DNA of 64,000 nucleotides from Oscillospiraceae bacterium. Its GTDB lineage: Bacteria > Bacillota > Clostridia > Oscillospirales > Ruminococcaceae. The translations under genes and the position numbers were made by a program. The notes below the pieces were generated by a model. That model saw only the letters and a list, made by a program, of their open reading frames with translations, was not told the origin of the DNA and ran no database searches. The stretch lies in NCBI GenBank assembly GCA_017513135.1, contig JAFWDH010000019.1, positions 1 to 64,000 of the forward strand, written 5' to 3'. Of the stretch, positions 1 through 7,257 are shown one piece after another; within the stretch, counting starts at the first letter, position 1, and each line of letters opens with the position of its first letter.

Positions 1-495
1 ACCCATTCTCGCTCCTTCAGCAAAAGCCCAGTCCATTGCTTCCGCAAAGAAAGCTGCCTTTATCCTTCCCTTGAGAGTATTGATGCTGAATACTCTTTCC
101 GTATGTTCCCTGTTCCATAGGAGCGAATAGTCTCTTCCTCTTACGAGATCGAGCTGAGGAGAACGGAACTTCGGAACGATATCCCTCTTCTTCCTGAATA
201 ACTCAGGATGCTCTTTCCGACTGGTACGCAGAGTTCTATAAGAGGCCGTAACTGTTCTGATGACGCTCTGAGCCATCTGGGAAGGAAGAGAGAAGCGGGA
301 ACGCACCTGTCTGTAGACAGCATCATGCAGTCTGTATCTGTCAGGAACAACTGTCCGTGAAGAAGCGACTGCAGACACGAAGCTGCAGGCATCTGTATAG
401 GCTCTCATAGTATCCAGGAGAACACCGATGTCATCTGTATCAGGACAGATCCTTATCTTAGCAGTACGCGTCTGAAGCAATAAAAACACCACCAT
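1..495 (-). CDS. TnpB/IS605 OrfB-family protein, N-terminal part (runs off the left edge)
   Basis: The minus strand is open from an ATG at 495 to the window edge, giving 165 residues. The N-terminal pattern (basic strand, then a helix with ACSFVS, then YRLHDAVYRQVR, SRFSLPSQMAQSVIRTV and RDYSLLW) matches the start of TnpB/IS200-IS605 OrfB proteins, which are RNA-guided nucleases carried by insertion sequences. The RuvC catalytic residues would lie to the left of the window and cannot be checked. A GTG at 510 in the same frame is an alternative start. No TnpA transposase is visible on the right side, so this may be an IS1341-like stand-alone copy. A hairpin of IS-end type lies 120 bp upstream of the start. 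Confidence 0.72.
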   Translation of the reverse strand, partial: MVVFLLLQTRTAKIRICPDTDDIGVLLDTMRAYTDACSFVSAVASSRTVVPDRYRLHDAVYRQVRSRFSLPSQMAQSVIRTVTASYRTLRTSRKEHPELFRKKRDIVPKFRSPQLDLVRGRDYSLLWNREHTERVFSINTLKGRIKAAFFAEAMDWAFAEGARMG

Positions 496-616
496 TCTGT
501 TACTGATCACAAATACAGGATAGCACAGTCATAGTACTAATTACAGTACAATGGTTTATTGCTTAAGAGAGTATAAAGCAAACAAGATCAAACAAGCAAA
601 ATCGCAGAAAAGGAGG

Positions 617-659
617 CTGGCGCTCCTCCCACGACTGAAGTCACGGGTCTCCGCGCCAG
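617..659 (+). repeat. IS605/TnpB-type imperfect hairpin between a Shine-Dalgarno and the CPBP start codon
   Basis: An outer stem CTGGCG/CGCCAG encloses a second imperfect stem closed by GAAG. This double-stem layout (GCGCTCCTCCC...GGGTCTCCGCGC) is like the ends of IS605/IS1341 elements and TnpB-associated RNA hairpins. It sits directly after a strong AAGGAGG (610-616) and ends 7 nt before the ATG of the next gene. The 496-666 interval holds nothing else recognisable. That it belongs to the tnpB element is inference. Confidence 0.5.
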
Positions 660-666
660 GTCAATA

Positions 667-1521
667 ATGAAAGAAAATGACAGATACAGCACAGTAAGCC
701 CGGAAAGAAGAAACGGCGCGGCCTGTGTCCTGGTGACCGTCACAGGCGCGTGGCTGTGCATCGCTCTCTACAAGACAGCAGGGCGGTTCGTCATGAAAGC
801 CGTTTCAGACAGTTACCTGGCATATCTGATATCACAGCTGATCCAGGTCGCTCTCGCTTTTCTTTTTGCGCATATGCTCAGGGAAAGAGACCTCTTCCGG
901 AAGGACGGAAGGGGAAGGCGGGGCTGGGTCGCAGCGATACCGCTTCTGCTGCATACTGTTTTCCTGCTGTTCATGGGGACCCCGGAGATGGACAGCGCTG
1001 ACGTTACTGCCGCTGAAGCCTTATGCTTCGTCGCCCAGATGCTGCTGATAGGACTGGGGGAGGAACTGCTGTTCCGGGGACTTGTGCAGCGCTCGATGCA
1101 CAGGGCTTTCGGGGAGAAAAGCACGGGACGGGTCATCGCGGCAGTGATCCTGAGCGGCATCGTCTTCGGAGCGACTCACCTCGGAAACGCTTTCCTTTCG
1201 TCGGTGAGCCTGGGCGCAGCGGCTTCGCAGGCGGCGGTGACTTCGTTCATGGGAATGTACCTCGGAGCGATTTACTACCGCACGGGAAAGGACCTCATCT
1301 TCATCTCGGCGGTCCACGGGCTGTACGATATGGCGGCAATGATCGTCAACGGCAGGCTCCGCGGCGAGGAGATGGGACAGATACTGGAGCAGGCGAGCTC
1401 TTTCAGCCCTGCCGGCATACTCCTGTGGTCTGCAGCATATCTTGCGGCTGCGCTGATCGTTCTCAGACCCGGGAGGACCGCAAGGCTCTTGGATGCCGCG
1501 CAGACGGCTGACCCGGAATAG
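667..1521 (+). CDS. CPBP (CAAX/ABI) family intramembrane metalloprotease
   Basis: A 284-residue multi-pass membrane protein of the CPBP family (type II CAAX endopeptidase/Rce1-like). The family motifs are visible: EELLFR at residues 132-137 (EExxxR), HLGN at 171-174, and a later HGLYD at 217-221 in a membrane-like segment. Family members cut within membranes and are often involved in bacteriocin self-immunity or protein processing; the substrate here is unknown. The start at 667 is chosen by reading frame. Its only strong ribosome binding site, AAGGAGG at 610-616, is separated from the ATG by a hairpin, which is unusual. The gene stands alone, ending at a terminator shared with the convergent anti-sigma-like gene. 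Confidence 0.85.
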   Translation: MKENDRYSTVSPERRNGAACVLVTVTGAWLCIALYKTAGRFVMKAVSDSYLAYLISQLIQVALAFLFAHMLRERDLFRKDGRGRRGWVAAIPLLLHTVFLLFMGTPEMDSADVTAAEALCFVAQMLLIGLGEELLFRGLVQRSMHRAFGEKSTGRVIAAVILSGIVFGATHLGNAFLSSVSLGAAASQAAVTSFMGMYLGAIYYRTGKDLIFISAVHGLYDMAAMIVNGRLRGEEMGQILEQASSFSPAGILLWSAAYLAAALIVLRPGRTARLLDAAQTADPE

Positions 1522-1543
1522 ATGCGATCATATATCCCGATAT

Positions 1544-1573
1544 AAAAAAGACCGGCATCTCACGATGCCGGTC
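1544..1573 (-). terminator. Terminator between convergent genes
   Basis: A perfect 10 bp stem GACCGGCATC/GATGCCGGTC with a TCAC loop at 1550-1573. On the minus strand it is followed by six T, so it fits the end of the sigma/anti-sigma-like operon; it may also stop the CPBP transcript. Confidence 0.85.
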
Positions 1574-1600
1574 ATCTGTTTATGATGCTGCCGAAAAGAT

Positions 1601-2224
1601 CTAGAATGTCCCGGTGCTCCTGCGGACGCTTTCCACGGAAGGATATCCGAAGTGACCGTAGGAGAGCCCTACGCCGCCGTTGCCGTCAGGAACCACGGTG
1701 ATGTAATCGGCAAGGACGCCGTCCTTTACCTTTACCTGGGCATAGCCTTTCTCTGCGATCTGATCGGAGATATCGATCTTGTGATCCCTGATATAGATCC
1801 AGTAGTTTCCGTTCTCGTCATATTCGAGATCGACCTCAGTGAGCAGCTGCTCGATGATCTCATCCATCGTGGCTCCGCGCATCTTTCCGCCGTCCTCGAC
1901 CATTCCGCCCGTGGACCTTTTGTGTCCGTCGGGGTAGGTCACCTCGAACGCTCCGTCGCCTACCTGTTCTATAACTGCTTCCGTCATTTCACCGTGAAGC
2001 CAGATGCTGACCGGCTTGCGGATCCCGCCGAGGTCGGATGCGTAAGCAACAGCTCCGAGACCTACTGTCACTGCCAGTGCCGCCAGCACTGCGCCGACCT
2101 TCCTGAAAAATCTGTTAGGCTTTTTTTCCTTCATCTCATTTTCCTCCACATAATCCATGATGTCCATGTTCTCGGAGGGTCCTATCAGATCGAAAGCTCT
2201 CTTGTATCTCTCTCTGTCAGTCAT
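1601..2224 (-). CDS. Single-pass membrane protein, likely partner (anti-sigma-like) of the ECF sigma factor
   Basis: 207 residues with a short acidic cytoplasmic N-terminus, basic residues (KEKKPNRFFRK) and one transmembrane helix at about residues 43-61, then a soluble extracytoplasmic part of about 145 residues. The gene overlaps the end of the upstream sigma-factor gene by 8 bp, so the two are translationally coupled. In Clostridia, ECF sigma genes are commonly paired with DUF4179-like membrane proteins that act as anti-sigma factors. No clear anti-sigma motif is visible, so the role is inferred from neighbourhood and topology. Confidence 0.6.
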   Translation of the reverse strand: MTDRERYKRAFDLIGPSENMDIMDYVEENEMKEKKPNRFFRKVGAVLAALAVTVGLGAVAYASDLGGIRKPVSIWLHGEMTEAVIEQVGDGAFEVTYPDGHKRSTGGMVEDGGKMRGATMDEIIEQLLTEVDLEYDENGNYWIYIRDHKIDISDQIAEKGYAQVKVKDGVLADYITVVPDGNGGVGLSYGHFGYPSVESVRRSTGTF

Positions 2225-2696
2225 TGTCCCAGCCCTCCTTAAGCCTTTCTTTAAGTAATGTCCTTCCGCGGAACAGCTGACTCTTTACGGTGTTCTCACT
2301 GATCCCCAGCAGCGCCGCGATCTCATTGATGCTGTAGTCCTCGTAGTAAAACAGGTGGATGATGACCCTGCACTTCTCCGGAAGTTTCATGACCTCTCTG
2401 AGAACATCGCTCTCATCATCGGGAGCGGCAGCCATGACATCCGCGTAATCGTCCAGGTTCTCCCGGTTCCTTCTCCAGAAGGTGCGGCAGAGGTTTTTGG
2501 CTTTGTTGATGCCGGTCCGCAGGAGCCACGCGCGTACATGCTCATCACTGTCGAGATCGGGATCGCTGCGGTAGAACGCAAGAAAAGTATCCTGCGTGAT
2601 ATCCTCCGCGTCCTGCCTGTTCTTTACGATGGAGAAGGCGGCCCGGAACACGTTGTTTCCGTACAGTTCCATTGCCTGCCGTAATGATAGGCTCAT
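2217..2696 (-). CDS. ECF-type RNA polymerase sigma factor
   Basis: 159 residues with the two-domain organisation of ECF sigma factors: region 2 at about residues 10-70 (FRAAFSIVKNRQDAEDITQDTFLAFY) and region 4 at about 100-150 (LPEKCRVIIHLFYYEDYSINEIAALLGISENTVKSQL, a helix-turn-helix for -35 recognition). Length is typical for the family. It is followed immediately by a membrane protein that overlaps it by 8 bp and probably holds it inactive until a surface signal arrives. A candidate self-recognised promoter lies upstream (2737-2764). Confidence 0.9.
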   Translation of the reverse strand: MSLSLRQAMELYGNNVFRAAFSIVKNRQDAEDITQDTFLAFYRSDPDLDSDEHVRAWLLRTGINKAKNLCRTFWRRNRENLDDYADVMAAAPDDESDVLREVMKLPEKCRVIIHLFYYEDYSINEIAALLGISENTVKSQLFRGRTLLKERLKEGWDND

Positions 2697-2736
2697 AAGT
2701 CAGCTCCTCACCTGTCTCAAAGGACCTTTCACTATG

Positions 2737-2764
2737 TATACACTTCAGAAGGGCAAAAGGTTCA
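2737..2764 (-). promoter_or_regulatory. Candidate ECF-type autoregulatory promoter
   Basis: Reading the minus strand, TGAACCTTTT (from 2764) is followed after a 14 nt gap by GTGTATAC (2744-2737). A GAAC-type -35 box with a T-run resembles ECF promoters, and ECF operons are usually autoregulated. This is pattern recognition only. Confidence 0.35.
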
Positions 2765-2872
2765 AAGAGTCAGAAAAGTTTTTCGGAAATTCTTTTTGTC
2801 ATTCCCGGTCAATAATATCATATGCGCCGATTGTTCAGACAGGCGGCGCAGTGATATGATTTTCTCAGAGGG

Positions 2873-2903
2873 TATAATCACAGATAAATACATATCAGGA
2901 GGA
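2873..2903 (+). promoter_or_regulatory. -10 box and Shine-Dalgarno of the serine hydrolase gene
   Basis: A perfect TATAAT at 2873-2878 lies 30 bp before the start codon, and AGGAGG at 2898-2903 sets the start at 2908. No good -35 box is seen at the usual spacing. Confidence 0.5.
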
Positions 2904-2907
2904 AAAG

Positions 2908-4053
2908 ATGGATAAGTTTTCCGGACTGGACAGACTTCTGGAGGAAGTCGTTGAAAAGTGGCCCGCCGGAGCGGGAGTCAGGGTGTTCAAGGGCGAGGAA
3001 CTTGTGTATGAGAAGTTCACCGGCTATGCCAGCGAGCAGAAGAAGACCCCGTTCGACGGTAAGACCATATGCCAGCTTGCGTCGATGACAAAGCCCATCG
3101 CCAGCGCCGCGTGCATGATGCTGTTCGAGAAAGGCGAGTTCCTGCTCACGGATCCGGTGAGCAGGTTCATACCCGAGTTTGAGGACCGCAAGGTGTTCCG
3201 CTATTCTCCCCGCGGCGACCTGACCGTAGAGCCCGCCAGGAACGCCGTCACTGTAGGGCACACGTTCGACATGACGAGCGGAGTCACCGTCAACTGGCAT
3301 CTGAAGAACCCGAACAGCGAAGGCATCTCGGAGCTTTCCGACAAACTTGAGAAAGAGGGAAAGTATACGCTCCAGGAGTTCGCAAAGGCAGCGGGGACGG
3401 TCCCCGGCGCGTTCGAGGCAGGAGAGCACTACTACTACGGACAGAGCCTGGACATCACGGCAGCGATCGCTGAAATCATCTCGGGGATGACCTTCGGAGA
3501 ATACCTCAAGAAGAACGTTTTTGATCCGCTGGGAATGACAGACACATATTTCCATGTGCCGGAGGAGAAGAAAGACAGAGTCTCTCCGCTTTATTTCCTC
3601 GGTCCTGAAGGCAGAAGGGAAGGCGACTTCCCGGCTATATTCTACAGCCCGAACTACGAGTCTGCGTGCGGTGGTCTGTTCGGAACGGTCGATGATTACT
3701 GCAATTTCGCGCTTGCGATGACGCTCGGAGAATACAGGGGAGTCAGGCTGCTGAGCGACAGCACCATCAGGCTCATGGCGATGAACCGCCTCTGCCCGCA
3801 GGCGCTCTCCGAGTTTGAGAACGTGTATCACTCCGGCTACGGATACGGCTTGGCGGTGAGGACCAGGATGCATCCGGAAGCGGGGAGCAATTCCAGCATC
3901 GGCGAGTTCGGCTGGACCGGCGGCTTCGGTTCATGGGTCCTCATGGATCCCGAGAAGCAGATAACCATCGTGTACGCGCATCAGGCTGCCCCGAACATGG
4001 AGGAATACGTCCATCCGAGGATCAGGAACATCGTCTATTCCGCGCTTGCTTGA
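2908..4053 (+). CDS. Class C beta-lactamase-like serine hydrolase (EstB-like)
   Basis: 381 residues of the beta-lactamase/penicillin-binding-protein-like fold. The nucleophile motif SxxK is S59-M-T-K62, the second motif is YGQS starting at Y177, and a GWTGGFGSW segment near residue 343 takes the place of the KTG motif, as in EstB-type esterases. There is no signal peptide, so a cytoplasmic esterase or peptidase role is more likely than antibiotic resistance. It starts at an ATG after AGGAGG and stands alone, ending at a strong terminator. Confidence 0.85.
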   Translation: MDKFSGLDRLLEEVVEKWPAGAGVRVFKGEELVYEKFTGYASEQKKTPFDGKTICQLASMTKPIASAACMMLFEKGEFLLTDPVSRFIPEFEDRKVFRYSPRGDLTVEPARNAVTVGHTFDMTSGVTVNWHLKNPNSEGISELSDKLEKEGKYTLQEFAKAAGTVPGAFEAGEHYYYGQSLDITAAIAEIISGMTFGEYLKKNVFDPLGMTDTYFHVPEEKKDRVSPLYFLGPEGRREGDFPAIFYSPNYESACGGLFGTVDDYCNFALAMTLGEYRGVRLLSDSTIRLMAMNRLCPQALSEFENVYHSGYGYGLAVRTRMHPEAGSNSSIGEFGWTGGFGSWVLMDPEKQITIVYAHQAAPNMEEYVHPRIRNIVYSALA

Positions 4054-4081
4054 TATCGGGATCATATCCGAATAAAAAAGA

Positions 4082-4118
4082 AACTGTCCTGAGGGATGTC
4101 CTGCAGGACAGTTTTTGT
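4082..4118 (+). terminator. Rho-independent terminator after the serine hydrolase
   Basis: Stem AACTGTCCTG/CAGGACAGTT followed by TTTTT. Confidence 0.9.
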
Positions 4119-4142
4119 CATGTATAAGAAAAAGTTCCGCGT

Positions 4143-5111
4143 TCAGTGCCTGAACGTCCTGCCTGTGAGAAAGTACCGCTCATCCTCTGTGCGGCGGACA
4201 TACTTCGAGTGTATCATCCTGTCCATGATCCTGTGATTGGCAAGGCCGTATGGGGCAAGATCAGCCGCCGTATCCGCAGAGACCGCTTTGGATGCCGCCA
4301 GTATCTTCATGAAACGCAGGCACTCGATGTAGTCTGCGCCGTATTCTCCGGGAGCAAGCTCCGAGGCGGCAGCGAGCAGGGAACAGATCACGGGAACATC
4401 ATATGAGTTGCCGGAGATAAGCGGGATATTCCTTCCTGCCTGCGCGGCATCAGTGAGCTCCGCGACAGAGAAAGCATTGTGTATGACAGTCTGGCCGCCG
4501 CCCGGTACCCGGTCCATGTACAGGCATGGCTCATATGGACTGCTTGAAAGACGATACCGCCTGCCGCTGTCAGTGAAGAATACGCTTCCGTCCCTGACAT
4601 AAAGCGCGGTGCCGCCGTCACGGTACAGGCAGGTGCCGGCTGCCGCGATCAGGTCTTTCTCAAGCAGGATCGTCTTCTCCGACCTCAGAACTTCCTTAAA
4701 GCCGAAGTCCAGGAACATCTTTATTGCGGTGTTGCCGGAGGCTATGTCGTCATAGATGAGATCGATGCCGCTGTCGAAGGCGTGGCTGCAGAGCAGCCTG
4801 AGCCCGGCGCTGCCGATGCCTCTGCCGCGGTATCGCGAATACACGATGATGTCTGAGACATATATGCCGCGCTCTTCGTCCAGGTGGTATGCCGCCTCGC
4901 CCAGGAAACTTCCGTTCTCATCGATGAGATATCTGTAGAAACGCTTTCCCTCCGTGTTCAGGACCCAGTGAGCGTACCAGTCCTTCCAGCGGGATTCGGG
5001 GAACGGGATGGTCCCGCCCCACGCTTCATTGTAGGACATGGTATCGGGGTCCGAGAGCATCTTCTGCCTGAACCACATGTCTTCCGGCTCGGGTCTGTAG
5101 AGGCTGACCAT
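4143..5111 (-). CDS. GNAT-family N-acetyltransferase with an extra C-terminal domain
   Basis: 322 residues from the ATG at 5111, chosen because AAGGAG lies just upstream; a longer reading exists but overlaps the upstream gene. Residues ~1-150 form a GNAT fold with the acetyl-CoA binding segment SRYRGRGIGSAGLRLL and following DSGIDLIYDD..N..A..MFLDFGFKEV. Residues ~155-322 form a second region (CLYRDGGTALYVRDGSVFFTD, then mostly helical) that I do not recognise. The acyl acceptor is unknown. It is 37 bp downstream of the glycerophosphodiesterase gene on the same strand, so the two are probably co-transcribed. Confidence 0.75.
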   Translation of the reverse strand: MVSLYRPEPEDMWFRQKMLSDPDTMSYNEAWGGTIPFPESRWKDWYAHWVLNTEGKRFYRYLIDENGSFLGEAAYHLDEERGIYVSDIIVYSRYRGRGIGSAGLRLLCSHAFDSGIDLIYDDIASGNTAIKMFLDFGFKEVLRSEKTILLEKDLIAAAGTCLYRDGGTALYVRDGSVFFTDSGRRYRLSSSPYEPCLYMDRVPGGGQTVIHNAFSVAELTDAAQAGRNIPLISGNSYDVPVICSLLAAASELAPGEYGADYIECLRFMKILAASKAVSADTAADLAPYGLANHRIMDRMIHSKYVRRTEDERYFLTGRTFRH

Positions 5112-5148
5112 ATGTTCTCCTTTCCGTGATGCGGTATGATCTGCCGGA

Positions 5149-6999
5149 TCACCTGCCGATGCGGTCGACCATCTCCCGGTAGACAGAGCGGGAAGAGAGC
5201 TCTTCCGTGACTTTACCTGCAAGGATGACTTCATCCGTTATTACGTAATCTATTCCGCTGTCCAGGAACTTATAGAGGGCTTCCTCTTTGTTGACTGTCC
5301 AGACGGCGGCTTTCCTTCCGGAGTCATGGATCCTCCTGAGACGTTCCTCGGTGACAGATTCCTCCTCCATCATTATCAGGTCGCAGTTCAGGTTGGAGAT
5401 GTCTCCCAGACCGAGGAAGAAGAGGGTGCCGGTCTCGAATTCCGGGTAATTGGTCTCAGCGTAAGCCATCAGGTCATAGTCGAGTGAGATCAGGACCACA
5501 TCATCCACGCAGTCTCGCTCCCTTATCATGCTGACAAGGTCATCCACCATCCGCCTGTCGGCTGTGGCTCCCTTGAGCTCTATGAACAGCTTTATCCTTC
5601 CCTTTGAGGCGTCGAGGAGCTCTTCGATGGTAGGGACCGTGAGTTCCTTCCCGGAGCCTGTGGTGTCCCTGATCCTGAGCTGCATGACCTCGTCGAAGGT
5701 CATCTCCTCGGGCTTCCTGTTCACACCGGTCAGACGCCTGAAGGTCCCGTCGTGGTTGATGATGTAACGCCCGTCAGAGGTCCGCTGCACGTCGGTCTCG
5801 GCTCCGAAGCATCCCTGAGCGATCGAGAGCTCAAGGCCTTCCACCGAGTTCTCTGAAGCCATGGTCCCGCCTGTCCTGTGAGCTATGACGCCGGCGATCT
5901 CTCGGCCGTACACCGATTCGTAGTAGATCCCGGTATATACCGACCAGAACAGCAGTAGGGCGGGAAGCAGCAGCGCAAGGATAAGCGTGCGGAGAAGACG
6001 GAGCCGTCTCGGCCTTTCCGGATAGCGGTCTCCCGTATCCCTGGTGCAGCGCAGGTATATCATCGTGCGTGTGAGCGAGATCAGGAACATCAGCAGCGAG
6101 CCGGCGACTGAGTTCAGGAAATTGGACATGATGATGTGCGAGGCGCAGCTGATCCGGTAGAAGATAAGATCCTGATCCTTATCGCTGAGGGATGTCAGGC
6201 TGAAGATGCCTGCTGAGCCTGCCTCCAGAACGTTCGGCGTGCCCGGGTCATCTGCCGAGAGTTTCATCTCAGGCCTTACGGTAACGAAGTAAAAAAACAG
6301 GCATGCCGCTACGACGACCGTCAGCCAGAACCTGAGCGTTATCCTCCATACTTCTTTCCGGTGCTCCTTCATGATGCGGGCGGAAGTCCTGTCAGCTTCC
6401 CTTACGGACTGTCCGTCCAGCAGCACCGCCTGCAGAGAGAATCTGTATACCGAGAGCATCACTGCGAACAGTATCATGAGAACGGTATATGCGGTGCTGT
6501 ACAGCGGGCTGGCGTCTATGACCTCCTTGATGAAGTTGGGCACGTAGAGATCCTCTGTCAGGCTCACTGAGATGCCGACTCCGCAGAGAGGAACCGCGAT
6601 GAAAATGAACAGTATACTGCCGACCCCTCTGAGGCTTCCGAACTGTTTAAGGGCCTTTATGCCGTCAACAGCCTTGCGCAATACCCTGGAGCGCCTGCCG
6701 CTGAGGATGTCATAGCTCACCAGCACCGGAACCAGCAACTCGATCACGAAGAACCACAGAAGCGTGAGCAGGGACAGCAGGATGATCACCGGAGCCCTCC
6801 AGCTCGAGAAAAAGGTCCTGATGTTCGCTGAGGTTATGGAAGTGTCGTATCCGGACAGAAGCCGCGACATGAAGCCTGTAAGCAAGGATGCGGGCAGTGA
6901 AAAGACGAGGCTGGACATCAGCTGGAACGACAGAAGTTCCGGCAGCGATCTGTATATGAGCCTTCCGTATCTGATCCCGGTCTCCTGAGACATATTCAA
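5149..6999 (-). CDS. Membrane-anchored glycerophosphodiester phosphodiesterase
   Basis: 616 residues. Residues 1-355 contain several membrane segments (the glycerophosphodiesterase membrane domain found in Bacillota), and residues ~370-610 form a GDPD TIM barrel. Active-site residues are visible: H374-R375, E383-N384, E401 and D403 (ETDV), and H416-D417. The family hydrolyses glycerophosphodiesters to sn-glycerol-3-phosphate and an alcohol; the membrane form may act on lipid or teichoic acid breakdown products. HRTGG replaces the more usual HRG, a small deviation. The first gene of a probable two-gene unit with the GNAT gene. Confidence 0.9.
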   Translation of the reverse strand: MNMSQETGIRYGRLIYRSLPELLSFQLMSSLVFSLPASLLTGFMSRLLSGYDTSITSANIRTFFSSWRAPVIILLSLLTLLWFFVIELLVPVLVSYDILSGRRSRVLRKAVDGIKALKQFGSLRGVGSILFIFIAVPLCGVGISVSLTEDLYVPNFIKEVIDASPLYSTAYTVLMILFAVMLSVYRFSLQAVLLDGQSVREADRTSARIMKEHRKEVWRITLRFWLTVVVAACLFFYFVTVRPEMKLSADDPGTPNVLEAGSAGIFSLTSLSDKDQDLIFYRISCASHIIMSNFLNSVAGSLLMFLISLTRTMIYLRCTRDTGDRYPERPRRLRLLRTLILALLLPALLLFWSVYTGIYYESVYGREIAGVIAHRTGGTMASENSVEGLELSIAQGCFGAETDVQRTSDGRYIINHDGTFRRLTGVNRKPEEMTFDEVMQLRIRDTTGSGKELTVPTIEELLDASKGRIKLFIELKGATADRRMVDDLVSMIRERDCVDDVVLISLDYDLMAYAETNYPEFETGTLFFLGLGDISNLNCDLIMMEEESVTEERLRRIHDSGRKAAVWTVNKEEALYKFLDSGIDYVITDEVILAGKVTEELSSRSVYREMVDRIGR

Positions 7000-7062
7000 G
7001 ACCTCCGGTCAATCATTGATGCCGGCTGTCATGTCTGCGTGTCGGCATGAGCGGCGCGGCAG

Positions 7063-7112
7063 CAGGCTTCTGAAAATCTTCTGTTCCCTGAGAAGAAGCC
7101 TGTAATTCTTTG
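7063..7112. other. Intergenic hairpin in the 7000-7257 gap
   Basis: CAGGCTTCT and AGAAGCCTG pair across a ~30 nt loop in the 258 bp gap between divergent genes. A -10-like TATACT at 7210-7215 lies before the zinc-ribbon gene, whose Shine-Dalgarno is AAGGAG at 7241-7246. Nothing else was recognised. Confidence 0.35.
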
Positions 7113-7257
7113 TCTAATTCTACCACTAAAGAGGCACGCGGAACCGTGTTCCGGATGCATTATTTATCAGTAAGGCTGAAAAAACAGGTGTAATCTACGC
7201 ATGATTTGATATACTGAATTTACAGTAAAAAAAATAAGATAAGGAGCATATAAAAGA

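Noticed and set aside
2908-4053. Antibiotic-resistance class C beta-lactamase
   Set aside because: No signal peptide and EstB-like motifs; more likely an esterase or peptidase.
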